Source: Peribacillus saganii (lineage in GTDB: Bacteria > Bacillota > Bacilli > Bacillales > DSM-1321). Taken from it: a stretch of 64,000 bases of DNA. The notes beneath the pieces were generated by a model. The model ran no database searches, was not told the DNA's origin, and saw nothing but the letters and a program-made list of their open reading frames with translations. Shown one piece after another: positions 9,025-17,635 of the stretch; the stretch's first letter is position 1, and the number at the start of each line of letters is the position of its first letter. The stretch lies in NCBI RefSeq assembly GCF_003429095.1, contig NZ_QVTE01000017.1, positions 1 through 64,000 of the forward strand. Direction: 5' to 3'. Position numbers and translations under genes: made by a program.

Positions 9025-9597
9025 TTATAGTAGCTTATTAGTTAGGCTGCGTTGAGAAACTTCCCATTCATGCCGTAAAACGCCCATAACAATCATATCG
9101 TACCGCTTTCCGTCCCGGTACACCACTGATCTCTTTCTGCCTTCCTGTTGAAAACCAGCCTTTTCGTACGCTCTGACTCCACCTTTGTTATATTCAATAA
9201 CTTCCAAGCCGACCCGATCTAAATTTAACTCGTGGAAAGCATAACGAAGAATTAGTTTCAAAGCTTCGGTTCCATAACCTTTATTGTGATTTGAAGGATC
9301 ACCAATTCCTATTGCCAAGAGTCCCGTGCGATTATTCCATTCAATGCTGTGGATAGCGATAAATCCGATCAATTGATCATCCTCAATGGTTCTCAGCCGG
9401 AAATACACTTCATTTGGAGAAGCCTTTCCCTCTAATGCTAGCTCTTCTTTATTTTTAGGAAAGGCAATCTCTGTATCTACGTTACGCAAGTATTCAGCAT
9501 CTTCTCCCCACTTCATCATAATGGAGATATCTTCTTCCCTGGCCGCTGAAAGTCTTATCCTCTCACCGTAAAAAAGATTAAAATTAGTTGTAGTCAT
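9025..9597 (-). CDS. GNAT acetyltransferase, RimJ/RimL type
   Basis: A protein of 190 aa with the RimJ/RimL pattern: GERIRLSAAREED at the N-terminus, IGIGDPSNHNKGYGTEAL as acetyl-CoA-binding motif A, and the EVIEYNKGGVRAYEKAGFQQEG motif B. The substrate (protein N-terminus or small amine) cannot be told. The start at 9597 follows AAGGAGAG on the minus strand; the 43-residue upstream extension of the frame was rejected. Confidence 0.82.
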   Translation of the reverse strand: MTTTNFNLFYGERIRLSAAREEDISIMMKWGEDAEYLRNVDTEIAFPKNKEELALEGKASPNEVYFRLRTIEDDQLIGFIAIHSIEWNNRTGLLAIGIGDPSNHNKGYGTEALKLILRYAFHELNLDRVGLEVIEYNKGGVRAYEKAGFQQEGRKRSVVYRDGKRYDMIVMGVLRHEWEVSQRSLTNKLL

Positions 9598-9935
9598 GAA
9601 ACTCTCCTTGAACTTGTTAAAATTTAAACAACCATTGCTCACTGATAAAACATTAACCATACGCAATAAACTTATCCCTTTGGTTATAATTGAAATAATC
9701 ATATATTTTTCTGGAAAAATTAACAATCTAATTCATCAATTTAGCGGAAGGCATTTTGTTTTATTAAATCATGGATTTAACGATTGAGGGACCATGATTT
9801 CAAGGGTTATTGAAAGTTTCTTAGGCCTGCCCTTTGGGTCTACTACTTTAGATCTGGATCACTCCCCCTTTTCCCGTATAATCCAAAAAGTGAATTCTCG
9901 TATCATCCGTTTTGAAAAAATATGTAGAATAATTA
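9598..9935. other. Intergenic region without recognised gene
   Basis: Holds the promoter region of the acetyltransferase and an unassigned stretch. Plus-strand frames at 9596-9787 and 9794-9991 show no ribosome site or family match and are not called. Confidence 0.4.
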
Positions 9936-9978
9936 AAAGGATAGGACAGTCAGAAATTAATTCGGCTGCCTATCCTTT
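9936..9978 (-). terminator. Terminator of the SASP gene
   Basis: Stem AAAGGATAGG / CCTATCCTTT with a longer loop that contains a further CAG/CTG pairing. On the minus strand it lies just beyond the SASP stop codon and is followed by TTAATTATT. Confidence 0.65.
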
Positions 9979-10006
9979 ATTATTTTTATAAAATTCGTAT
10001 GTTGAA

Positions 10007-10264
10007 CTACTGCTTCTTATTTAAATTTTCCTGCGCCATTTTAACTAATTCCCGTACCATGTCTCCGCCTAGTCTTCCGCCGATTTTTCCGGCCTGTTTG
10101 GGAGTTAACTGACCGTTATAGCCTTTTTGCAGCGGTACACCAACTTCAGCAGCTGCTTCAAATCTGGCATCTTCCGGATTTTGCGTGCCTGCAACCTTTG
10201 CTTTTAATTGATCTAATTGTTGTCTAGCTTCCGGTACCAATATGCTGTTTCTTCTTCGTGCCAT
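10007..10264 (-). CDS. Small acid-soluble spore protein, alpha/beta type
   Basis: DNA-protecting protein of dormant spores, 85 aa. The conserved C-terminal block KQAGKIGGRLGGDMVRELV and the N-terminal SILVPEARQQLDQLK-EVA region are diagnostic. The usual GPR protease site (EFASE-like) is less conserved here (ARFEAAAEV). GGAGGG precedes the ATG on the minus strand. It marks the host as a spore former; expression is expected in the forespore under SigG. Confidence 0.95.
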   Translation of the reverse strand: MARRRNSILVPEARQQLDQLKAKVAGTQNPEDARFEAAAEVGVPLQKGYNGQLTPKQAGKIGGRLGGDMVRELVKMAQENLNKKQ

Positions 10265-10359
10265 TTTTATCCCTCCTTCATTTTAGATTTTCCGTTATGT
10301 TTATGTCTTATTAATTCATCCATGATTTTAAAATAAAACAATTTTTTTTGATAAAAGGG

Positions 10360-10388
10360 TTGAAAGTCAGAAAAGGTCAGAGTATAAT
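10360..10388 (+). promoter_or_regulatory. clpE SigA promoter with embedded CtsR operator
   Basis: TTGAAA (10360-10365) and TATAAT (10383-10388) with 17-nt spacing. The spacer carries a CtsR direct repeat, AAAGTCAGAAAAGGTCAGA (10363-10381), close to the heptad consensus (A/GGTCAAA, 3-nt gap). Binding there would block RNA polymerase directly. Confidence 0.9.
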
Positions 10389-10396
10389 GGGTTTAG

Positions 10397-10416
10397 AAAG
10401 TCAAAGATAGTCAAAG
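10397..10416 (+). promoter_or_regulatory. Second CtsR operator of clpE
   Basis: AAAGTCAAAGATAGTCAAAG matches the tandem CtsR heptad (GTCAAA-N4-GTCAAA) and lies just downstream of the promoter. Two operators agree with the tight, multi-operator CtsR control known for B. subtilis clpE. Confidence 0.9.
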
Positions 10417-10509
10417 TTAAAGGGTAAATTAATCACCTTAACCTACTACGCTTACGCTTACTCAAATAATCAATTAAAATAATGTAGAAATTTCAAGGAG
10501 GAGACACAT

Positions 10510-12648
10510 ATGCATTGTCAAAAATGTCAAAGTAATCAAGCGAATATTCAATTACGTGTAAGTATTAATGGCAGCCAGCAAAATTTTCATTTGTGCTCCG
10601 AATGCTATAAAGAAGAACAAAATAAGCTAGGGGCAGCCATGGGAGGAAATAAGCACATGGGTAATTTCCCGTTTGATGATTTCTTTAAAGGATTTAGCCA
10701 TAACCCAGGGCAAGCTGATATAGATGAACAAATACAACCGAAGCCAGCACAGGGTGGCAGAGGCGGTTTGCTCGACCAATATGGACGCAACTTGACTCAA
10801 AATGCGAAGGCTGGGCTTATCGATCCGGTCATTGGGCGTGATGAGGAAGTAAAGCGTGTTATTGAAATTTTAAATAGAAGAAATAAAAATAACCCTGTTT
10901 TGATAGGGGAACCAGGTGTCGGTAAAACAGCAATTGCTGAAGGGCTTGCACTGAAGATTGCCGATGGGGATGTGCCTGTAAAACTGCGTACAAAAGAGGT
11001 TTACCTTCTAGATGTTGCTTCACTTGTTTCGAATACAGGAATCCGCGGCCAATTTGAAGAGCGGATGAAACAGCTTATTTCCGAACTGCAGCAACGCAAA
11101 AACGTTATTCTATTCATTGATGAAATTCATCAAATCGTTGGAGCTGGTTCTGCCGAAGGATCTATGGATGCAGGAAATATCCTAAAACCAGCGTTGGCAC
11201 GCGGTGAAATGCAGCTTGTCGGCGCAACTACTTTGAAGGAATACAGAAAGATTGAAAAGGACGCTGCACTCGAACGCCGCTTCCAGCCTGTTCAAGTCAA
11301 CGAGCCAACTCCGGGTGAAGCGCTTGAAATTCTCAAAGGCCTGAAAGACCGTTATGAAGCATACCATGCAGTAGGGTACAGCGATGAAGCCCTAAAAGCA
11401 GCAGTTGAGCTTTCTCACCGCTACATCCAGGACCGCTTCCTTCCTGACAAAGCGATTGACCTGATGGATGAAGCCGGTTCAAAATTGAACTTAACTATAG
11501 AAGATGGACAAGAAGAAGATGTTAAAGAACGCCTTGCCCAGATTCATGAAGAAAAAGAACAGGCATTAAAGAAAGAAGCCTATGAAGAAGCTGCCAAGCT
11601 AAGAGATGAGGAAGCAAAACTCGAAAAAATGCTTGAAGCTGGTGAAAATACTTCACGCCCAACAGTAACTGTGGAGCATATTCAAGAAATCATTGAACAA
11701 AAAACTGGTATTCCTGTAGGCAAATTGCAGGAGGATGAGCAAGCGAAAATGATCCGCCTTCAAGAGGAGCTTTCCAAGAAGGTTATCGGGCAGGAAGAAG
11801 CGGTGCGCAAAGTAGCTAAAGCAATCCGCAGAAGCCGTGCCGGTCTGAAATCCAAAACTCGCCCAATCGGTTCATTCCTCTTTTTAGGTCCAACCGGGGT
11901 AGGTAAAACAGAGCTATCCAAAACTTTGGCTGAAGAACTATTTGGAGCTAAGGATTCCATGATCCGCCTTGATATGAGTGAATTTATGGAGAAGCACAGC
12001 GTATCTAAGCTTATCGGTTCACCTCCAGGATATGTTGGCCATGAGGAAGCGGGCCAGCTGACTGAAAAAGTCCGCCGCAAGCCTTACAGCATTATCCTGC
12101 TTGATGAAATTGAAAAGGCCCACCCGGATGTAATGCATATGTTCCTGCAAATTCTTGAGGATGGCCGCTTGACCGATAGCCAGGGCCGAACTGTCAACTT
12201 TAAGGATACAGTTATCATTATGACAAGTAACGCAGGGGTTGGAGAAAAGAGAAAAACGATGGGCTTTGGAACAAATACTGTCATGGAAGAAGCATCTATT
12301 CTTCAATCATTAGGCAGCTACTTTAAGCCGGAATTCCTAAACCGTTTTGACAGCATTATTGAATTCTCTGCATTGCAAAAGGACGATCTTCTGAAGATTG
12401 TTGATATTATGCTGAAAGATCTTCATGAAACACTTGAGGGTCAGGGACTTTCACTTAATGTAACGGCTGAGGCTAAAGAAAAGCTTGCCGAGCTTGGTTA
12501 TCACCCATCATTTGGTGCAAGACCGCTGCGCCGAGTAATTCAGGAACAGCTCGAAGATGGCATTGCTGATTTCATTTTTGAAAAGCCTGAAGTGAAAAAC
12601 TTTACAACAACTGTAGAAGAAGGCAAGCTGACAATTAAAGAAGCATAA
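10510..12648 (+). CDS. clpE: ATP-dependent Clp protease ATP-binding subunit ClpE
   Basis: A Hsp100 unfoldase of 712 aa that feeds ClpP and helps disaggregate proteins after heat stress. It has the ClpE-specific N-terminal zinc finger (C3, C6, C29, C32), a linker, a first AAA+ domain (Walker [10 protein letters not shown] near residue 137), a UVR-like coiled segment (about 345-380) and a second AAA+ domain (GPTGVGKTE near residue 460) with the C-terminal D2-small domain. It lacks the ClpA/ClpB N-domain. GGAGGAG lies before the ATG. Two CtsR boxes mark stress control. Confidence 0.97.
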   Translation: MHCQKCQSNQANIQLRVSINGSQQNFHLCSECYKEEQNKLGAAMGGNKHMGNFPFDDFFKGFSHNPGQADIDEQIQPKPAQGGRGGLLDQYGRNLTQNAKAGLIDPVIGRDEEVKRVIEILNRRNKNNPVLIGEPGVGKTAIAEGLALKIADGDVPVKLRTKEVYLLDVASLVSNTGIRGQFEERMKQLISELQQRKNVILFIDEIHQIVGAGSAEGSMDAGNILKPALARGEMQLVGATTLKEYRKIEKDAALERRFQPVQVNEPTPGEALEILKGLKDRYEAYHAVGYSDEALKAAVELSHRYIQDRFLPDKAIDLMDEAGSKLNLTIEDGQEEDVKERLAQIHEEKEQALKKEAYEEAAKLRDEEAKLEKMLEAGENTSRPTVTVEHIQEIIEQKTGIPVGKLQEDEQAKMIRLQEELSKKVIGQEEAVRKVAKAIRRSRAGLKSKTRPIGSFLFLGPTGVGKTELSKTLAEELFGAKDSMIRLDMSEFMEKHSVSKLIGSPPGYVGHEEAGQLTEKVRRKPYSIILLDEIEKAHPDVMHMFLQILEDGRLTDSQGRTVNFKDTVIIMTSNAGVGEKRKTMGFGTNTVMEEASILQSLGSYFKPEFLNRFDSIIEFSALQKDDLLKIVDIMLKDLHETLEGQGLSLNVTAEAKEKLAELGYHPSFGARPLRRVIQEQLEDGIADFIFEKPEVKNFTTTVEEGKLTIKEA

Positions 12649-12652
12649 ATGT

Positions 12653-12692
12653 AAAAATAGCCTCCCAGAAATAACTGGGAGGCTATTTTTTT
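12653..12692 (+). terminator. clpE terminator
   Basis: A 15-bp stem (AAAAATAGCCTCCCA / TGGGAGGCTATTTTT) ending in a T run, five bases after the clpE stop codon. Confidence 0.9.
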
Positions 12693-12740
12693 CGGACATT
12701 ATACTGATGAACATGGCATGCCGTCCTAGTGCGGTTTCTC

Positions 12741-12822
12741 GACACACGATATGGAGCAGCGATACATGCACGGAACAAAGCGACAGCTTTGTGAGGACGG
12801 GGCGAAGTTAGCCGTTTTTCCT
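12741..12822 (+). repeat. Dispersed mosaic repeat, copy K (partial, variant module)
   Basis: Shares AGCGATACAT-CGGAACAAAGCG and GCTTTGTGAGGACG-GGCG-AGTTAGCCG with copy E (34632-34798) and more loosely copy D (30421-30545). It lacks clear TGTCTAGCT and GCGCTTTTC ends, so it looks decayed. It is richer in G+C than the neighbouring intergenic DNA. Confidence 0.6.
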
Positions 12823-12874
12823 CCGCATGGAGATGGATACGGTGATGTTCTCTGTCAGTGCGCTTGTCGCTTTT

Positions 12875-13183
12875 CTACTTTTGATCGATTTTGTAGCGAA
12901 TAGAAGAAAAGTTTCCGGTCGGTACAGTCTTAGTTATGATTCCATTCTTATTTCTATATACCTCGTACTCCTGGTATGTTTCTACAAGATAGCCGTTTGC
13001 TTCTCTGCTGTCATCTAGAATATTTTCCAATGAGGGAAGTTCTTCATCGGTTTTAAAATCGGAGGATACTGGCCTGGAAACTTTTTCGTCAAAATTAAAA
13101 AATTCCGTTTCCAAATAGGCGACTGAACCCATTAACAATATCAATCCTATCAAAGAAATGCTCTTTATGATCTGTTTCATTCT
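12875..13183 (-). CDS. Small membrane-anchored protein of unknown function
   Basis: A protein of 102 aa with one N-terminal hydrophobic segment (IIKSISLIGLILLMGSVAYL) and a polar, acidic remainder ending SSIRYKIDQK; it may be an anchored extracellular protein. I recognise no family. The start at 13183 (MKQIIKS) follows GGAAAG and GGGAG on the minus strand; earlier in-frame starts give a leader lacking a signal. No partner genes are obvious. Confidence 0.55.
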   Translation of the reverse strand, partial: RMKQIIKSISLIGLILLMGSVAYLETEFFNFDEKVSRPVSSDFKTDEELPSLENILDDSREANGYLVETYQEYEVYRNKNGIITKTVPTGNFSSIRYKIDQK

Positions 13184-13430
13184 TTCCATCTCCCATGCAG
13201 CTACACTTATTGAAAAAATATGCATGTCCCTTTTGCTATATGCTTTTTATTTCGCAAGTATTTAAGTTAATGCCATGACTACCTTGAAACTCCTGTAAAG
13301 GGAAGACTGGGCATAAGATAGGACTTTTCTGCCGTAATGCAATTCTGTAATACTCATTCATCTGATTAACCGGTATTTCCTTGTGAGGAAAGTGAGTACC
13401 AATGATGTTATTTTTTTGTTATTCGTTTTT
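13184..13430. other. Intergenic region
   Basis: Together with the SigB promoter that follows, a gap of about 315 bp. No gene or structured RNA was recognised. Confidence 0.4.
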
Positions 13431-13456
13431 GTTTAAACAATAAAATAATCGGGAAA
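13431..13456 (+). promoter_or_regulatory. SigB-type promoter
   Basis: GTTTAA (13431-13436), 14-nt spacer, GGGAAA (13451-13456): a full match to the B. subtilis SigB consensus (GTTTAA-N12-14-GGGWAW). It lies 43 bp before the YtxH-like gene and suggests general-stress induction. Confidence 0.85.
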
Positions 13457-13498
13457 TAAGTTGACAAGCAGTAAAACAAAAAGAGGAGGAACATTTTT

Positions 13499-14347
13499 AT
13501 GGCAAAGAATATGAAGAGCGATAACAGTACAAACAATTACGATGGAAACAGAATGAGTGAAAACAACAGGGTAAACAACTATGCAGGAACAAGAATGAAC
13601 GAAACTGGAAATGGCAATACCTATGAAGCTAACAGAATGACTGCAACCAGCAACGTTAACAACTATGAAACTAACAGAACGACTTCAAATAGCAATGCTG
13701 ATAGCTATGCTTCCAACGGAATGAGTACTTACCCAGGCAATACAAGTAACTTCATGCATGATGGAGTAAATGTAAAGCACACAATGACTGCTGAAAGCGA
13801 CAAAAACAGTAAGTTACTAAGAGGCTTAATTATAGGAGGACTTATTGGAGTAGGTCTTGCACTGCTCGATACAAATACCCGCCGGAAGGTTAAGGAAACT
13901 GCTGTAGGTCTTAAGGATAATTCCATAGATGTGATTAATGAAGCGAAGGAAAACCCAATGACCATGATGGCACGCTTTAAAGAGGCTTCCAATACATTAA
14001 AAGAAGCAATCAGCAATGCCCAGCATTTATACGAAGTTGTGAATGAAGATATTTTCGGAAAAGTAAATGAAGTGAAAACTATCTCAAGCGATGCAATGGC
14101 TACTGCGAAGGAAGCAACTACCGAGTTAAAGGAAATTGGATCTAAAGTCGTTGAGGCAACCAGCAAGCTTACGGAAACTACCGGTTCATCTTCTGCAACA
14201 ACTTCATCACCATCTAATACATCAGGAGATGCTGCCGGAGAGGGTCTAAATACAATGGCTACAGCTACAAATACAAATTCAGCAACTGAAGGAGTTACAG
14301 CTACTGGGACTAATAAAACTGCAGGCTCAAATACATCAAAGCTTTAA
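13499..14347 (+). CDS. YtxH-like general stress protein with five 14-residue N-terminal repeats
   Basis: A protein of 282 aa. Residues 12-81 are five tandem 14-residue units of pattern N-N-Y-x-x-N-R-M-x(6), rich in Asn, Thr and Ser. A glycine-rich hydrophobic segment (LLRGLIIGGLIGVGLALL, about 103-120) followed by DTNTRRKVKE matches the YtxH/gas-vesicle-like domain. After it come a helical stretch of coiled-coil character (about 130-220) and a Thr/Ser/Asn-rich tail. AGAGGAGGA precedes the ATG. Probable membrane-associated stress protein; the mechanism is unknown. Confidence 0.75.
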   Translation: MAKNMKSDNSTNNYDGNRMSENNRVNNYAGTRMNETGNGNTYEANRMTATSNVNNYETNRTTSNSNADSYASNGMSTYPGNTSNFMHDGVNVKHTMTAESDKNSKLLRGLIIGGLIGVGLALLDTNTRRKVKETAVGLKDNSIDVINEAKENPMTMMARFKEASNTLKEAISNAQHLYEVVNEDIFGKVNEVKTISSDAMATAKEATTELKEIGSKVVEATSKLTETTGSSSATTSSPSNTSGDAAGEGLNTMATATNTNSATEGVTATGTNKTAGSNTSKL

Positions 14348-14364
14348 TTCCAGAATAATATTAA

Positions 14365-14396
14365 GAAACCCCTTGCCTTATGGAAAGGGGTTTTCT
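14365..14396 (+). terminator. Terminator of the YtxH-like gene
   Basis: AAACCCCTTGCC / GGAAAGGGGTTTT hairpin, 18 bases after the stop codon. It can also serve the convergent DUF1450 gene. Confidence 0.85.
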
Positions 14397-14414
14397 GCTG
14401 CTTAAACTGCTATC

Positions 14415-14681
14415 TTAAAGTTTACTTTCAATTTCTTTAATCAGATTATCCATAGTATTTGCCGTGATCATTTCGTCATTCAATTTGACATACGGTGATT
14501 TTTTGCATTCCTTACAATGGCTCAGACACTCAAATTCTTTATATTGAATGGCATTTTCGCGTAAAAGGTGTCCAAGGGATGATTGAGTATCTTTATCTAA
14601 AAACCGGTCGAGATTGTTTTGGCAGAATTCTATCGAAAGCTTTTTTTTCTTAGAAAATATACTTGATAACAAGGATTTCAT
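14415..14681 (-). CDS. DUF1450 (YuzB-like) family protein
   Basis: A small cytosolic protein of 88 aa with the conserved EFCQNNL motif and a C-terminal CLSHCKECKKSPYVKLND block. The paired cysteines recall a thioredoxin-like [2Fe-2S] ferredoxin fold, as in the YuzB family. The N-terminus has an extra lysine-rich stretch compared with B. subtilis YuzB. Function unknown. Confidence 0.75.
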   Translation of the reverse strand: MKSLLSSIFSKKKKLSIEFCQNNLDRFLDKDTQSSLGHLLRENAIQYKEFECLSHCKECKKSPYVKLNDEMITANTMDNLIKEIESKL

Positions 14682-14878
14682 TTTATTTTGACAGCCCTCA
14701 GTTCATATGAAAATAACCTGCATACCTAGTTTACATAATCAATTTTCAAAATGTAAAGAGATTTATCCTTTCCCTATTTGATGCAAGAGATCTTACCCAT
14801 GCACTTTTCATTTTTCTTTCTGTGTAATAAATAATACTCCTGACCATGGGCATGATAATGGGGGTAAGGAGGATGTTC

Positions 14879-16084
14879 ATGTTACGACTGTTGACGCATA
14901 ATGACCTTGATGGGGTAGGCTGCGGCATTCTTGCAAAAGCTGCTTTTGGAAAAGAAGTGGATGTCAGCTATAACTCCATTGACAGCATTAATCATCAAAC
15001 TGCTATTTTTCTTGATAAAAATAATACAAATGTAGAACTGCTGATCACGGACTTATCCGTGAATGAAGAAAATGAGAAAAAAATAGATGAATTTGTACAA
15101 TCCGGAGGAAATGCAATTCTCATTGACCACCATAAGTCTGCAGAGCATTTTAACCGTCATCCATGGGCAAGGGTAGATATTACACATGCTGATGGCAGTC
15201 CGGCTTCAGCGACATCACTGCTCTATCGGTACTTGCAGGAGAACGGCTACCTTCAGCCTGCACCAGCAATGGACCAATTTGTAGAGCTTGTTCGCCAGTA
15301 CGATACATGGGAATGGGACAGGCTTAATAATATACATGCTAAACGGCTTAATGATCTCTTCTTCATGTTTTCAATCGAGGATTTTGAAGAGAAAATGCTT
15401 CGCAAGCTAGCTGACGGCAATGATTTTGCCTTTGATGAACTTGAAACAAAGCTATTGGAAATAGAAGAAGAACGAGTGGAGCGATACATACGCAGGAAAA
15501 AACGCGAGGTATACCAAGCGCAGATTAATGGCTTTTTTGTTGGGATCGTCCATGCTGAGTCTTATCATTCGGAGCTTGGAAATGAATTATCTAAGGAATT
15601 CCCATATCTCGATTATATTTCTATAGTCATGCTTGGCCGCAAACGAATGAGCTTAAGGACAATCCATGATGATGTAGATGTATCAGCAATAGCTGCCGAA
15701 TATGATGGAGGCGGTCACCAAAAGGCAGCTGGCTGTAATCTCACATTAGAGGCTTATCTTCAATTTGTTGAACAAACCTTTCATTCTGAACCTATTCAGC
15801 AGGACGCTCATAGAAACAGATACAATCTTAAAGATAACCCTTCAGGAAGTCTTTTTATGAATTCAAATGATGACTTTTTCTTTATTTTCAAAGAACAGGA
15901 CCACTGGAATTTGCATATCAATCACATCCCGCAGCCAGAACAGTATGATTCCTATGATGAAGTAGAAAAATTTGTGAAAAGGAATTATGCCTCATGGCTG
16001 GTTAGGGATGACAGGTTCGTGAAATACCTGCTGAAGTCGCATATGGACTCAAGATTAGTTACACAAGAACAAGAAGGGTATTAA
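14879..16084 (+). CDS. nrnB: DHH-family nanoRNase / oligoribonuclease NrnB
   Basis: Degrades short oligoribonucleotides (nanoRNA) from the 3' end in Bacillus. The 401-aa protein has the DHH metal motifs THNDLDGVGCG (N-terminus) and IDHHKS, and the DHHA1 motif GGGHQKAAGC near residue 285. The start at 14879 has GGAGG 6 nt upstream; earlier in-frame ATGs overlap that site. Length and motif spacing fit B. subtilis NrnB (YngD) rather than NrnA. Confidence 0.88.
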   Translation: MLRLLTHNDLDGVGCGILAKAAFGKEVDVSYNSIDSINHQTAIFLDKNNTNVELLITDLSVNEENEKKIDEFVQSGGNAILIDHHKSAEHFNRHPWARVDITHADGSPASATSLLYRYLQENGYLQPAPAMDQFVELVRQYDTWEWDRLNNIHAKRLNDLFFMFSIEDFEEKMLRKLADGNDFAFDELETKLLEIEEERVERYIRRKKREVYQAQINGFFVGIVHAESYHSELGNELSKEFPYLDYISIVMLGRKRMSLRTIHDDVDVSAIAAEYDGGGHQKAAGCNLTLEAYLQFVEQTFHSEPIQQDAHRNRYNLKDNPSGSLFMNSNDDFFFIFKEQDHWNLHINHIPQPEQYDSYDEVEKFVKRNYASWLVRDDRFVKYLLKSHMDSRLVTQEQEGY

Positions 16085-16131
16085 TCTGAAAATATCATAT
16101 ATAAAATCAAATATAATCTGGAGGGTGGCTT

Positions 16132-16254
16132 TTGGAATTCTCTGAGCAACTACAGCAGACATTGCTTTCATTCTTGCCCCTTATCATAATGGCCCTTATA
16201 GTAGGTGCTTATTTTTTATACAAAATGAAAAGCAAAAGCAGAATTAGAAGGTAG
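16132..16254 (+). CDS. Small membrane protein, TTG start (40 aa)
   Basis: TTG (16132) follows GGAGGGTGG with good spacing. The 40-residue product has one hydrophobic helix (LLSFLPLIIMALIVGAYFLY) and a basic tail (KMKSKSRIRR), so it should sit in the membrane with the C-terminus inside. A terminator follows directly. No family recognised. The compact ribosome site, membrane segment and terminator support a real gene. Confidence 0.65.
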   Translation: MEFSEQLQQTLLSFLPLIIMALIVGAYFLYKMKSKSRIRR

Positions 16255-16274
16255 CGGAAAATCTTAAAGACAAG

Positions 16275-16308
16275 CCTTGTCACAATTGTTTACTGGCAAG
16301 GTTTTTTC
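16275..16308 (+). terminator. Terminator after the small membrane protein
   Basis: CCTTGTCA / TGGCAAGG stem followed by TTTTTT, 20 bases after the small ORF. Confidence 0.8.
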
Positions 16309-16355
16309 GTTGCTTTGCACTTTTTTCTTTTGACTTATTGAAAGGCGGTGGTGGG

Positions 16356-17522
16356 ATGCTTACTTTAATAAAAAATGGATTGGTATACAGTCCTGACTTT
16401 ATCGGGAAAAAGGACATTCTTATAACTAGTGATAAAATTGGCTATATATTGGATACAATCGAGACGCCAGCTGTCCCCGCCACTATTATTGATGCCGAGG
16501 GGAAACTCGTATTTCCAGGTTTTATTGATTCACATATTCACATTATTGGAGCCGGAGGAGAAGAGGGGTTTCATACAAGGACTCCGGAACTGCGCATGAC
16601 AGATGCTACAACGGCTGGAATAACAACGGTAGTGGGTGTGATTGGAACGGATGGTACCACCCGGACAATGGAAGCACTGCTTGCAAAGGCATATTCGCTT
16701 GAAAACGAAGGAATCAGTGCGTTTATTCATACCGGATCCTACCAAGTCCCTGTCAAGACATTATCAGGTAAAATCGAGAATGATATTATGCTGATTGATA
16801 AAATAATTGGTGTTGGGGAGGTGGCCATCGCTGATGCGCGGTCCTCTCAGCCGACTTCAAGGGAACTTGCACGAATAGCTTCACTGGCTATGATTTCAGG
16901 CAAAGCTTGCGGTGTAAAAGGAGTTGTAAATGTGCATGTCGGTGAGGGGCCAGACCGGTTATCACTTCTGGAAGAGGTAGTCTCCACAACCAATGTGAGC
17001 ATTACCCAGTTTCATTGTACACATATTAACCGGACAAGGAATTTGTTCGAAGCAGGGATTGAGTATGCTAAACGGGGCGGGTTTGTAGATTTTACTACCT
17101 GTACAGATCCAAAATCAATGCAAAAAGAAGTAAAATGTTCAAAAGCATTAAAGGAAATGCTCGAACATGGTGTACCCATCGAACAGATAACCTTTACGTC
17201 AGACGGTCAGATCTCTTTGCCTGTTTTCGATGACAATTTAAAACAAGTTGGGTTCAAGGTTGGCAAGCCAGCCACACTCTACCGCGAAGTTAAGGATGCT
17301 ATCCTAGAGGAGCAGCTGCCAATTGAAACAGCTATTCGCGTCATTACCTCAAACCCTGCCGAAATACTTGGGCTTAATGCGAAAGGATCAATTAAAGAAG
17401 GCAAGGATGCAGATGTAGTTATCGTAGACAAAGAGACAATGGTGATTGACACAGTACTCGCAAGAGGAAAAGTAATGGTTCAAGGCGGGGAAGCAGTGGT
17501 AAAAGATGTTTTTGAATGGTAG
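16356..17522 (+). CDS. iadA: Beta-aspartyl (isoaspartyl) dipeptidase
   Basis: Metal-dependent amidohydrolase that cleaves isoaspartyl dipeptides formed in damaged proteins. At 388 aa it has the DSHIHIIG metal motif, GEVAIADARSSQP with the conserved substrate region, HVGEG and FHCTHINR histidines, TSDGQIS carrying the catalytic aspartate, and a C-terminal GKDADVVIVD stretch. The ATG at 16356 lies after AAAGGCGGTG; a TTG 18 nt earlier overlaps that site and was rejected. Confidence 0.9.
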   Translation: MLTLIKNGLVYSPDFIGKKDILITSDKIGYILDTIETPAVPATIIDAEGKLVFPGFIDSHIHIIGAGGEEGFHTRTPELRMTDATTAGITTVVGVIGTDGTTRTMEALLAKAYSLENEGISAFIHTGSYQVPVKTLSGKIENDIMLIDKIIGVGEVAIADARSSQPTSRELARIASLAMISGKACGVKGVVNVHVGEGPDRLSLLEEVVSTTNVSITQFHCTHINRTRNLFEAGIEYAKRGGFVDFTTCTDPKSMQKEVKCSKALKEMLEHGVPIEQITFTSDGQISLPVFDDNLKQVGFKVGKPATLYREVKDAILEEQLPIETAIRVITSNPAEILGLNAKGSIKEGKDADVVIVDKETMVIDTVLARGKVMVQGGEAVVKDVFEW

Positions 17523-17582
17523 CTTGCAGCGGGTTTGGCGATCTGAACACCCTCCGTTCAGAAACCTACATGTTAACCAGCA

Positions 17583-17623
17583 AAAAAACCGGCACAGCTT
17601 TCCTCAGCTATGCCGGTTTTTTT
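17583..17623. terminator. Bidirectional terminator between iadA and the YihY gene
   Basis: AAAAACCGGCA...TGCCGGTTTTTTT: a stem with A and T runs on both sides, placed between two convergent genes. Confidence 0.88.
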
Positions 17624-17635
17624 AGTTAAGACATC

